DNA from: JALHST01 sp038316335 | GTDB lineage: Bacteria > Bacteroidota > Bacteroidia > Flavobacteriales > Flavobacteriaceae | Assembly (NCBI GenBank): GCA_038316335.1 | Contig: JBBQAM010000042.1 | Span: forward strand, 1-35,590 | Direction: 5' to 3' | DNA: 35,590 nucleotides | Shown: piece by piece, positions 27,388-35,469 of the stretch | Layout: every line of letters starts with the position of its first letter | Numbering within the stretch: position 1 is the stretch's first letter | Translations under genes and position numbers: made by a program | The notes under the pieces: generated by a model | What the model saw: the letters and a program-made list of their open reading frames with translations, nothing else | Told to the model about the DNA's origin: nothing | The model's database searches: none

Positions 27388-29333
27388 CTCCCCTTCACTG
27401 AATACAAAACTCCCTGACTAATATGGGAATTGCGTACTTGCTCCTCCCTTTAGTTAAAGGGAGGTGGATTCGCGATAGCGAAGACGGAGGGTTTTGCTTT
27501 TATAATTAAACAAGCACTAGAATAAAAAACAGAACTCCCTTCAACTGAATACAAAACTCCCCTTTCTTCCCGCCCCTGGCGGGAATTCATTCCCCTCTTA
27601 AACTTAAGAGGGGAGCTGACACCAAACATAAATCCTGCCTAGCTCCACCCTTTAGTTAAAGGGAGGTGGATTCGCGATAGCGAAGACGGAGGGTTTTGCT
27701 AAGATATTTAAGGAGAAATTTGTAAATAAAGCAAAACTCCCCTTTTCTCGCGCCTGCGGTGCGATTCATTTCCCCTCTTCAACTGAAGAGGGGAGCTAAA
27801 AAAAACAAAACTCCCCTCTGTCATGTTCCTCCCTTTAGTTAAAGGGAGGTGGATTCGCGATAGCGAAGACGGAGGGTTTTGCTTATACAAATAAATAGGC
27901 ACTTGAATAAAAAACAAAACTCCCTTCACTGAATACAAAACTCCCCTTTCTTCCCGCCCGGGGCGGGATGCATCAAGATGCAATTCCCCTCTTCAACTGA
28001 AGAGGGGAGCTGACACCAAACATAAATCCTGCCTAGCTCCTCCCTTTAGCCCACGATAGCTATCGGGGGGGAGGTGGATTTGCGATAGCGAAGACGGAGG
28101 GTTTTGCTTTTATAATTAAACAAGCACTAGAATAAAAAACAGAACTCCCTTCAACTGAAGAGGGGAGCCAGAAAAAAAGAGCACCAAGGGTTTTTGATGG
28201 GTTAATTCACTCCCACAAGAACCAGCTCCTCCCTTTAGTTAAAGGGAGGTGGATTCGCGATAGCGAAGACGGAGGGTTTTGCTTTTATAATTAAACAAGC
28301 ACTAGTATAAAAAACAGAACTCCCTTAAACTGAATACAGAACTCCCCTTTCTTCCCGCCCCTGGCGGGAATTCATTCCCCTCTTAAACTTAAGAGGGGAG
28401 CTGACTACTATAGGAATTTAGTACTTGTTCCTCCCTTTAGTTAAAGGGAGGTACCCGCGCCGCAGGCGTGGGGGGAGGGTTTTGCTAATTAGAACAAAAC
28501 TCCCCTTTCTTCCCGCCCTGGGCGGGAATTCATTCCCCTCTTAAACTTAAGAGGGGAGCTTAAAAAAAAAGAAATTTAAAACAGAACTCACCTATGTCAT
28601 GTTCCTCCCTTTAGTTAAAGGGAGGTGCACACACCGCAGGTGGGGGCAGAGGGTTCTGCTTTTATAAATAAACTGGGATTTGAATAAAAAACAGAACTCC
28701 CTTCCACTTAATACAAAACTCCCCTTTCTTCCCGCCCCTGGCGGGATGCATCAAGATGCAATTCCCCTCTTAAACGTCAGCCGGGAGCTGACACCAAACA
28801 TAAATCCTACCTAGCTCCTCCCTTTAGTTAAAGGGAGGTGGATTCGCGATAGCGAAGACGGAGGGTTTTGTTTTTACAAATAAACAAGCACTTGAATAAA
28901 AAACAAAACTCCCTTCACCGAATACAAAACTCCCCGTCCCCGCCAACGGCGGGGACACCCCTCTTAAGCTTAAGAGGGGAGCTAAAAAAAATCAAATTTA
29001 GAACAAAACTCCCCTTTCTCCCGATTTACATCGTGATTCATTCCCCTCTTCAACATCAGCGGGGAGCTGACTACTATGGGAATTTAGTACTTGTTCCTCC
29101 CTTTAGCCCCGATAGCTATCAGGGGGAGGTGCGCACACCGCAGGTGGGGGCGGAGGGTTTTGCTTTTATAGATAAACAAGCACTAGAGTAAAAACAGAAC
29201 TCCCTTCCACTGAATACAGAACTCCCCTTTCTTCCCGCCCCAGGCGGGATGCATCAAGATGCAATTCCCATCTTCAACTGAAGAGGGGAGCATAAAAAAA
29301 AGGAAATTTAAAGCAAAACAGAACTCCCCTTTC
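27388..29333. repeat. Array I of composite multi-hairpin repeats
   Basis: About ten units of roughly 180-200 bases between two convergent genes. Each unit has element A (CCTCCCTTTAG...AAGGGAGG, a second stem, then GGAGGGTTTTGCT), an AT-rich spacer, and element B (AACTCCCC, a GC-rich stem, then CCCCTCTT...AAGAGGGGAGC). A elements lie near 27441, 27642, 27824, 28036, 28225, 28428, 28602, 28815 and 29094. B elements lie near 27555, 27735, 27939, 28340, 28498, 28717, 28929, 29007 and 29220, with an internally deleted B at 28144-28168. All copies point the same way. A further B start runs into the stop codon of the next gene (29332). Short ORFs here are repeat translations, not genes. Confidence 0.95.
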
Positions 29334-32300
29334 ACTTCCCACCCAAATTATGAATGGTGTTCTGCACGGTACCTTTTAGGGGATGGCCTTGGCTATCCTG
29401 AAGGTCATAGGCGATGGTCATTACATCCACCGGCTTGATATCGGGTAAGAAGAGCTGTATTGTTTTCCCATCGGGTAAGAGTACCGCCTTCGAAACATTT
29501 AACGTCTGTACATTGTAACGATCCGAACCATATTTGCTGCTTCTTTTAAGGTCCCAAGTCTTTACTAGATACTTCCCAACATCTACAGCCTGTTCGGGTT
29601 CAAGAGCCGAAGCGAACGTCAGGGCGACGCCGGAGGCAGTTACTTTCAGATCAATGGGAGTCGACAGGGTTTTCCCGGTATACCGAACGCGATAGAGGCC
29701 ACCGCCTCGCAAAAGCTGATCCGTGCCCCAAGCCGACATGCCACAGGCATATAACTGTCCGTCCCCTGGGTTGAACCTACCCCGCATGACCCCTGTCAAA
29801 AACTTGATACCCGGCAAATCGATGACCCCGCCTTGCATTTGACCGGCGACCTGCTCATGCAACACCAACTGAATTTTCCCGTACCCATACGAAAAGCTCA
29901 GGAGGCCGCCATCTAATGGCCCCCATTGCTTGCTGTCGACCCACAACAATTCGGAGGGCGAACGATCAAACTCCATATCGACCCAGACCATGGGAGGTAT
30001 CATGGCGGTGGCGGTACTGTCTTTTGGGGGATTATAGCCCCACATATTGCCATAAAAATTGCCGGTACCTTCGATCCAGTTGATTCGGTTCATGGGGTTC
30101 CAATATCCTTGTTGGTCGGTGACCAAAAAACTACCATCCGGGTTGATACACACCCCGTTCGCGGCTCGAAAGCCTGTGGCGATGATTTCGGTCTTCGCCC
30201 CATCCTTGCTTACTTTTAATAAGGTGCCGTGCTGCGGTATCAAGGCTTCCCGGGCGTGTCGCCCACTTTTGGCATAATAAAGGTTCCCTTCGGCATCGGC
30301 CTGCAGGCCCATGGCAAATTCATGAAAGTGGTCGGTCACCTGATGGTCGTGGTTAAAGCTCTCATAAAAATCGGTTTCCTGATCCCCATTAAAATCATGG
30401 AGTACTACGAGCTGATCGCGACAAATGACATAAATTTTGTCGTTTAGGACTTTGATGCCCAAGGGCTGAAAAAGTCCGGCCCCGATACGTTGCCAGGTCA
30501 ACTCGGTCGAACCATCGGTGAGGCCGCTGAGCCTCCAAATATCGCCATCGGTGGTACATGCCACCCCGATATTGGGATCTGCCATAAAATCGATACCGCT
30601 CAACTTCATCCTACTGGCCCACGGATTCTCAAAGGGCGGAGTCAACTGGTCAACCGCAAGTACACCGTCTGCTGCCCCAGTGGTAATCTGGGTGGTAAGC
30701 TTTTCAGGATAATGGGCCTTTCCCCCTCCGGTAGTATAGGGGGTCAGCGCTTCCGGAGGAGCGGAAGGCTTCACAAAAGCATCCAATTCGGAGGCCGATA
30801 CCGAGGGGTCGCCAATAAATAATGTGACCCGGGCGGCCTTTCCTTTTTCCACCTGCAGCATCACAAAGCCAGCTTCCTCTAGCAGATGGGCACCTTGCCC
30901 CGAAAGGGCTACTTTATGCGTCATAGGGGCTACACGCATTTTTAGGGAGGATGAAGACGCACCGATATCGAGTGTCCTAGTAAAGAGGGTGTCGGTCCCC
31001 ATTGCTGCCATACCAAGTTGTTCCAAGACGGTTGATTTGCCCACGGTATACGCGATAATGATATGGTCGTTCACGTGATACAGGCCTTTATAATCGGCCC
31101 ATTTCTTGGGCAAGGGCCCGAACTTACGTCCATCTCGTGCCGTGAATCGGGGATCTTCAAAGGAGCCTGTTTCGGGATTCGCCCATCCAGGGCCTACCGG
31201 GGTCTCAAAATGAAGCTCCCCAATGGTACGTGGATACGTCTCGTGTTGATCGTTTAGCAGAATGCCATTCCAATCGATAAAACCTTTGCCGGTCCAGCCC
31301 CCTGCAACGCGCAGCAGATCATGGTCGAAGAGCATCCAGGCCTTGCCTTTTGACACTCCTCCCGGGCCAGTATCAAGGCGCACGGCGATGCCCTTATAAG
31401 CAAAATTGTTTTTGCTATAATCCTCGTCCGGAAAGGGAACGGGCCCCGGGGAATGGTATCGTGGGATTCCTGTTGTGGCGTCGACCAATTCGTAGGTGTT
31501 GATAAAAAAGTCCCCATAGTCCATATCAGACCAAGGGTGATACGGCTGTGTTTCGGGCCCTCTGGTTGTTCCTTTGGGCAGGCCGGCCAAGTATCCCGGG
31601 GTATTCTTAATATAGGTCTCCTTTGGGTTTTTTAGAACGTACTCCCTTCGAATGTAGGTGATGACATCATATTTTTGCTGCGGGGTGAGAATGGGTTGTG
31701 GCGGCATAAAGCCAAAACCGCGGCTGACGGTTTGATACATTGAATAGGCATCACTGCCGGACTTAAAAGGCTGTTCCCAAAATTTAAGGGAACTAGGTAT
31801 GGATCCCTGTACCTCGGGTGTCCCATGGCAATTGACACAATTGGAACTGTAAATACGGCCCCCTCTTTTATACGCTTCTAGGTCTTCATCTGCAAGAAAC
31901 CCAGCGTGGTCGATGTTATTCTCAACGGCAGGCAATTCATCTTGCGCCAAGGTATACTTGATGTTCGATCGGTCAATAGAAACCATTTGGGTGCTCGCTT
32001 CCAGGGCTTTGAACGGGTAGGCATCCTCGGCAACACGCAATGTGCCTTCAAAAAGTTTTCCATCAAAACGACCAGTAAGGCGTGTAACTTCATCAAACAG
32101 TTCAAAATCGGCCCATAGGGAATCATTGGCGATTTTAACCGTGCCCATATCGATGGTGCCCCAATCAAATGAGACCAGCGAACCTTTATAGGTGTTTCCT
32201 TCCTTTTTTAATTTTAGCCTACCCTGGGAGGTGACATCCCCAAAATCAACCTCATACTCATAAGGCCCATGCTGCACTGCATCCTCGCAGCCCGTAAATA

Positions 32301-32394
32301 ATACCAACGCCCAGAAAATAAGGGCGATTACGGGGATATCCGATTGGAAAATGCGGCCTAAAAAGATGCCTTTACGAACTGAGGGAGTGCCCAT
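29332..32394 (-). CDS. Lipoprotein with cytochrome c domain and beta-propeller (sorbosone-dehydrogenase-like)
   Basis: A 1020-residue exported protein. The signal peptide ends LFTGC, giving a lipidated Cys36. Residues ~45-130 form a small beta-rich domain. A cytochrome c domain follows, with the haem motif CVNCH (186-190) and a probable axial Met230 in GFGFMPPQP. The middle (~280-560) resembles parts of large cytochrome-linked proteins of Planctomycetes and Bacteroidota. The C-terminal half has propeller-like repeats (FMADPNIGVACTTDGDIWRL, YAKSGRH, GFRAANGVCINPDGSFLVTD) like glucose/sorbosone dehydrogenases. A likely role is electron transfer from an extracytoplasmic sugar oxidation; the substrate is unknown. 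Composition is about half G+C in a sampled line. Repeat arrays flank it on both sides, and its stop codon overlaps a repeat. Confidence 0.85.
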   Translation of the reverse strand: MGTPSVRKGIFLGRIFQSDIPVIALIFWALVLFTGCEDAVQHGPYEYEVDFGDVTSQGRLKLKKEGNTYKGSLVSFDWGTIDMGTVKIANDSLWADFELFDEVTRLTGRFDGKLFEGTLRVAEDAYPFKALEASTQMVSIDRSNIKYTLAQDELPAVENNIDHAGFLADEDLEAYKRGGRIYSSNCVNCHGTPEVQGSIPSSLKFWEQPFKSGSDAYSMYQTVSRGFGFMPPQPILTPQQKYDVITYIRREYVLKNPKETYIKNTPGYLAGLPKGTTRGPETQPYHPWSDMDYGDFFINTYELVDATTGIPRYHSPGPVPFPDEDYSKNNFAYKGIAVRLDTGPGGVSKGKAWMLFDHDLLRVAGGWTGKGFIDWNGILLNDQHETYPRTIGELHFETPVGPGWANPETGSFEDPRFTARDGRKFGPLPKKWADYKGLYHVNDHIIIAYTVGKSTVLEQLGMAAMGTDTLFTRTLDIGASSSSLKMRVAPMTHKVALSGQGAHLLEEAGFVMLQVEKGKAARVTLFIGDPSVSASELDAFVKPSAPPEALTPYTTGGGKAHYPEKLTTQITTGAADGVLAVDQLTPPFENPWASRMKLSGIDFMADPNIGVACTTDGDIWRLSGLTDGSTELTWQRIGAGLFQPLGIKVLNDKIYVICRDQLVVLHDFNGDQETDFYESFNHDHQVTDHFHEFAMGLQADAEGNLYYAKSGRHAREALIPQHGTLLKVSKDGAKTEIIATGFRAANGVCINPDGSFLVTDQQGYWNPMNRINWIEGTGNFYGNMWGYNPPKDSTATAMIPPMVWVDMEFDRSPSELLWVDSKQWGPLDGGLLSFSYGYGKIQLVLHEQVAGQMQGGVIDLPGIKFLTGVMRGRFNPGDGQLYACGMSAWGTDQLLRGGGLYRVRYTGKTLSTPIDLKVTASGVALTFASALEPEQAVDVGKYLVKTWDLKRSSKYGSDRYNVQTLNVSKAVLLPDGKTIQLFLPDIKPVDVMTIAYDLQDSQGHPLKGTVQNTIHNLGGK

Positions 32395-32586
32395 CGATAC
32401 CTGAATTTATGTGAAAAGAGAATCCGATCTATCCCCATCGTACACGGGGTTTAATTCTTAAAAATAGGGAATTAATAGGAACAGCGATTAGGTGTCCTAT
32501 TTTTATTTATTCCATGGAAGCATTGTATATGGTTAAAAACAGTGGGGGGGAGCAAGTTTGAAAGGAATGGCGGGTTTTGGAAAAAA
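32395..32586. other. Upstream region of the cytochrome lipoprotein gene
   Basis: About 190 bases between the start codon of the minus-strand gene and array II. It should contain the promoter, but I see no clear -7 box. An inverted repeat AAAAATAGG (32460-32468) with CCTATTTTT (32496-32504) has a long loop and may be chance. Confidence 0.3.
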
Positions 32587-33020
32587 CAGAACTCCCTTCA
32601 ACTGAATATAAAACTCCCCGTCCCCGCCCTCCCCCGATAGCTATCATGGGCGGGGACACCCCTCTTAAACTTAAGAGGGGAGCAAACCACTTATTGAATA
32701 TTGAACCAGCACCTCCCTTTAGTCAAAGGGAGGTGGATTCGCGATAGCGAAGACGGAGGGTTTTGCTCTTATAAATAATCCGGGATTTGAATAAAAAAAC
32801 AAAACTCCCCTTTCTTCCCGCCCCAGACGGGAATTCATTCCCCTCTTCCCCGATAGCCCCCGATAGCTATCGAGGGGTGGGCTTAAGAGGGGAGCAAACC
32901 ACTTATTGAATATTGAACCAGCTCCTCCCTTTAGTTAAAGGGAGGTGGATTCGCGATAGCGAAGACGGAGGGATTTGTTTTTATAAATAAACAGGCATTA
33001 GAATAAATAGCAAAACTCCT
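32587..33020. repeat. Array II of the same composite hairpin repeats
   Basis: Two further units in the same orientation as array I: B elements at about 32612-32683 and 32803-32895, and A elements near 32710 and 32921. Both B copies carry an extra GATAGCTATC palindrome, one in the first stem and one in the second. It lies upstream of the cytochrome gene and about 140 bases downstream of the shortened lipoprotein gene, so the cytochrome gene is bracketed by direct repeats. Confidence 0.93.
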
Positions 33021-33157
33021 CATAATACCACCAAGGCTACGATTCGAATTTTATAAAAAAAAGTTGTGTTTTTAAGTCTAGCAGAAATCCTAGGGAACGA
33101 GAACGATTTGAGTTAGCGATGTGCGTTCTGATACAAAGCGCCTATTTTTTAAATGGA

Positions 33158-33517
33158 CTATTTAACAATGGTTCCTGCGACTTGCGGATGAGAAACCGCA
33201 TTTTCAGCTGCAGGGGTGTAGGTGATCGTATTGGTTACATTATCGATTGCGATGGTCCCGTTTTTCTGGGGAGCCGATGCTGACAACTCAACCACGCCGC
33301 TTTTAGATTCTTGTGCGGCGGCATCGGCGATCGTAGTGCTCTTGGGATCAGTCGCGTTACCGGTTTTGGAAGTCGAAATGGCCTGATCTGTTGGGTTCAG
33401 CGCATCGGAAACAAGATATTCAGCCATCAAATCATTGCCCTTATTGCAGGAAACGGCGCCAAGAATACCAATAAAAAGAACAATCAATCGAATGATTTTT
33501 TGAGGGGAAACGCTCAT
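33158..33517 (-). CDS. Short lipoprotein, C-terminally shortened member of the 5122/7275 family (paralog 3)
   Basis: A 119-residue protein with signal peptide and lipidated Cys24 (LGAVSC, then NKGND). Its first 110 residues align with the protein at 7275-8711: QKIIRLIVLFIGIL against TKIIKLSTLFIAIL, LMAEYLVSDALN against LLTDYVLSDSIN, and GTIAIDNVTNTITYTPA against GTVKINADNTITYTPS. It stops a few residues after the TYTP strand, where the relative has its proline repeat, so it lacks half of the Big_9-like domain and the whole jelly-roll domain. The 140 bases downstream hold no remnant of the missing part. It may be a broken gene or a short secreted partner. The promoter is well preserved, which argues that it is still expressed. 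Confidence 0.72.
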   Translation of the reverse strand: MSVSPQKIIRLIVLFIGILGAVSCNKGNDLMAEYLVSDALNPTDQAISTSKTGNATDPKSTTIADAAAQESKSGVVELSASAPQKNGTIAIDNVTNTITYTPAAENAVSHPQVAGTIVK

Positions 33518-33550
33518 AAGTAGATTAGGGTATAATTAATGACTGAATTT

Positions 33551-33572
33551 CTGGGTTTGGCAAAACTATTCA
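33551..33572 (-). promoter_or_regulatory. Predicted promoter of the 33158-33517 lipoprotein
   Basis: On the minus strand TAGTTTTG (33561-33568) is a full match to TAnnTTTG and lies 44 bases from the start codon, the same as in the two larger paralogs. No TTG is found at the normal -33 spacing. A pair of direct repeats occupies the upstream region, so activator-dependent use is plausible. Confidence 0.62.
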
Positions 33573-33587
33573 ATTCAACCGAATCAT

Positions 33588-33620
33588 CGATGAACGAATT
33601 TATTTATTCGATGAACGGTC
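33588..33620 (-). promoter_or_regulatory. Direct repeat with 21-base spacing, possible LytTR-type site
   Basis: On the minus strand ACCGTTCAT and TTCGTTCAT start 21 bases apart (plus-strand 33611-33619 and 33590-33598), i.e. two helical turns. They match the LytTR half-site consensus [TA][AC][CA]GTTN[AG][TG] at nine and eight positions. They lie just upstream of the -7 box of the short lipoprotein gene. Confidence 0.35.
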
Positions 33621-33759
33621 GCTTTTTTAACAGTTTGCGTCAAAAAAAAAATTGAATGAAAGGTGATTTTAGGAAGAAATTGCATAGTTCGTAGCAGGAA
33701 CATCCTCCAATGCTTCCATGAGACCTGTAAAAAACCTAAAAGTGAGTATCGGGTACTAT

Positions 33760-34056
33760 TTATTCGGAAGTCTTTGCTTTTCGAATGACATTGAGGCTGT
33801 CCATTTCACTTCTAAATCGAAGGATGACAATGGTGTCCATCTCTTTATAGATGCTATCGCGCATCGCATGCCAATTTTTAGCATTCATTTCGAGAGTGAA
33901 TTTCTGGATCTTGGTAAATCGCCCTACATTGTGTCGGTTAGCCTTCCAATAAGCTGCCGTACTTTCACGATGTTTTAAGTCTTGAAGGTAGATGCCAATA
34001 CCAAAGCCTACCAAAATAATAGTAACGATTAGATATAGTGTACTTTTTTTTACCAT
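33760..34056 (-). CDS. Small single-pass membrane protein, unknown
   Basis: A 98-residue protein with a short basic N-terminus (MVKKS), one hydrophobic helix (about residues 6-24, LYLIVTIILVGFGIGIYL) and a charged, helical C-terminal part with KIQKFTLEMNAKNWHAMRDS and MDTIVILRFRSEMDSL. It could be membrane-anchored or secreted. I do not recognise the family. The opposite strand has an open frame over the same DNA (33718-33978), but its translation lacks any domain-like feature. The leader contains GGGTTTGGCAA at about 45 bases from the start, the same string and nearly the same distance as in the neighbouring short lipoprotein gene, which supports this being a real, similarly started gene. 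Confidence 0.6.
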   Translation of the reverse strand: MVKKSTLYLIVTIILVGFGIGIYLQDLKHRESTAAYWKANRHNVGRFTKIQKFTLEMNAKNWHAMRDSIYKEMDTIVILRFRSEMDSLNVIRKAKTSE

Positions 34057-34414
34057 GCTGCGGGAGTGTTGTATTCCGAATACTGAGAATCGGGGTTTGG
34101 CAAGATCGTATTTGTTAACACGCTATTACAGTCGATTTGGGTTTGGCTTATGGCAAATTTATGAATCTTTTGAATAGGTACTTTAAAATAACGCCTCTAA
34201 AGAACGTAAATACATTTGTTAAACGAAATTAAATCAGGTATTTGGATCGATTTCAACGTTAAATATAGGTTTGGGACAGGGCGATTCTGCTTCTTTGATA
34301 CTGAATGCGACCGCATATTTCCCTACATACCTACTTGCGTTTTTTAGGGGTGGTATATTCAATCGACGCTAAAAATTTGCGTACCTTTTTGGGTGAAATA
34401 CAAAATGACCTAAA
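34057..34414. other. Divergent intergenic region
   Basis: These 358 bases separate a minus-strand from a plus-strand gene and should carry both promoters. Apart from the GGGTTTGGCAA string near 34093-34103 I see no clear consensus promoter, hairpin or gene. Confidence 0.4.
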
Positions 34415-35299
34415 ATGAAACGATTGCACGTCTTAAAACCGTATCGCTATTTCATCGCCTTATTTTTAGTTGGTACCCTATTTTTAAAAGGGTGTAAGAC
34501 TACTACGGTCGATCCGGACAAAGAGGAATGGATTTCCTTGTTCGATGGAAGTTCTTTTGATACGTGGGTACCCAAATTCGAGGGAAGTGAATTAGGAGTA
34601 AACTATAAAAATCGATTTGTTCTTAAGGATAGTCTGCTCAGTGTTCGCTATATGGCCAACGACACCTTTAACAACGATTTTGGCCATCTCTATTACAAGG
34701 ATAAATTCTCGTACTACCGCCTCAAGGTAACGTATCGTTTTGTGGGCGAACAGCAACAAGGAGGCCCCGAATGGGCCTGGCGCAACAACGGATTGATGCT
34801 ACATTGTCAAGACCCCAGCACGCTGGGCCTCGAACAGGATTTTCCGATTTCCTTGGAATTGCAATTGTTGGGGGGCAATGGGGTCGATGCGCGTACCAAT
34901 GCGAACTTATGTACCCCGGGAACCAATGTGGTGTTGGGGGATTCCTTGTTTTCGCCTCATTGTATCAATTCAGATTCAAAGACGTATCCGGGCGATATGT
35001 GGGTGAATGTAGAAGCTAGGGTGCTTGGGGATTCCCTAATTCAACATATTTTAGAGGATAAAGTGGTCATGGAATACCGTAAACCTACCATCGGAGGTGG
35101 TGCCATCAGCGGTTACAAAGAAAGTGCCTACCGCGAAGGGGCCCCTTTGAAGGAAGGCTATATTTCAATCCAGGCCGAGACCGCCCCAATTGACTTCAAG
35201 TCGATCCAAGTACTCAATCTTTGTGGCTGTATGGATAAAAAGGCCAAAAACTATAAATCGTATTATGTAAAGGCCGACAATTCGACTTGTGAATATTGA
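34415..35299 (+). CDS. Lipoprotein with 3-keto-disaccharide hydrolase domain (DUF1080)
   Basis: A 294-residue exported protein. The signal peptide ends FLKGC (Cys27). WISLFDGSSFDTWVPKFEGS is the classic opening of the DUF1080 (PF06439) jelly-roll family, and RNNGLMLHCQDP, FPISLELQLLGG, NVVLGDSLFSPHC and GYISIQAETAPIDFKSIQVL follow in the usual order. Characterised members hydrolyse 3-keto-glucosides made by periplasmic sugar oxidation. The end, CGCMDKKAKNYKSYYVKADN then STCEY, is a single copy of a small Cys-containing repeat (C-MD-x-A-x-NY...C-x-Y) common at the C-termini of flavobacterial secreted proteins. It may act on a sugar oxidised by a partner such as the cytochrome lipoprotein nearby, but the two genes are not in one operon. 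Confidence 0.9.
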   Translation: MKRLHVLKPYRYFIALFLVGTLFLKGCKTTTVDPDKEEWISLFDGSSFDTWVPKFEGSELGVNYKNRFVLKDSLLSVRYMANDTFNNDFGHLYYKDKFSYYRLKVTYRFVGEQQQGGPEWAWRNNGLMLHCQDPSTLGLEQDFPISLELQLLGGNGVDARTNANLCTPGTNVVLGDSLFSPHCINSDSKTYPGDMWVNVEARVLGDSLIQHILEDKVVMEYRKPTIGGGAISGYKESAYREGAPLKEGYISIQAETAPIDFKSIQVLNLCGCMDKKAKNYKSYYVKADNSTCEY

Positions 35300-35346
35300 G
35301 GATAATTTCGATTCGTTGCTTTATATGCAAGCCTAACTTGAAGTTG

Positions 35347-35453
35347 GAAATACGAAATACGAAGAACGAAATGCGAAGAACGTAGAATGAAGTACGAAAT
35401 ACGAGGTACGAACTACGAAGTACGAACTACGAAGTACGAAATACGAACTACGA
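35347..35453. repeat. Degenerate 7-bp tandem repeat array, arm 1
   Basis: About fifteen consecutive heptamers of the type TACGAAG, TACGAAA, TACGAAC or GAACGAA run with strict seven-base phase just after the DUF1080 gene. The repeat is not a multiple of three, there is no open frame, and it is unlike a CRISPR (no spacers). Confidence 0.85.
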
Positions 35454-35469
35454 TTTAGTTATTCTGAAA

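Noticed and set aside
27708..27983. Open frame in array I, minus strand, 91 residues
   Set aside because: It is a translation of the hairpin repeats; the same peptide pieces recur wherever the repeat recurs, and there is no domain-like content.
28868..29191. Open frame in array I, plus strand, 107 residues
   Set aside because: Also a repeat translation (SPSPPTAGTPLLSLRGE type). Such peptides are known to pollute databases of predicted proteins.
27388..29333. CRISPR or integron-type attC array
   Set aside because: Repeats are 60-70 bases with several internal hairpins and the segments between them are themselves repeated, not unique spacers; no cassette genes or integrase are seen.
29926..31635. 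Several plus-strand frames of 60-110 residues inside the cytochrome gene
   Set aside because: Antisense shadows of a G+C-richer gene; none has a recognisable start context or motif, and the minus-strand frame is a complete domain protein.
33718..33978. Plus-strand 86-residue frame opposite the small membrane protein
   Set aside because: No hydrophobic start or domain; the minus-strand frame has a proper signal-like helix and a charged helical tail.
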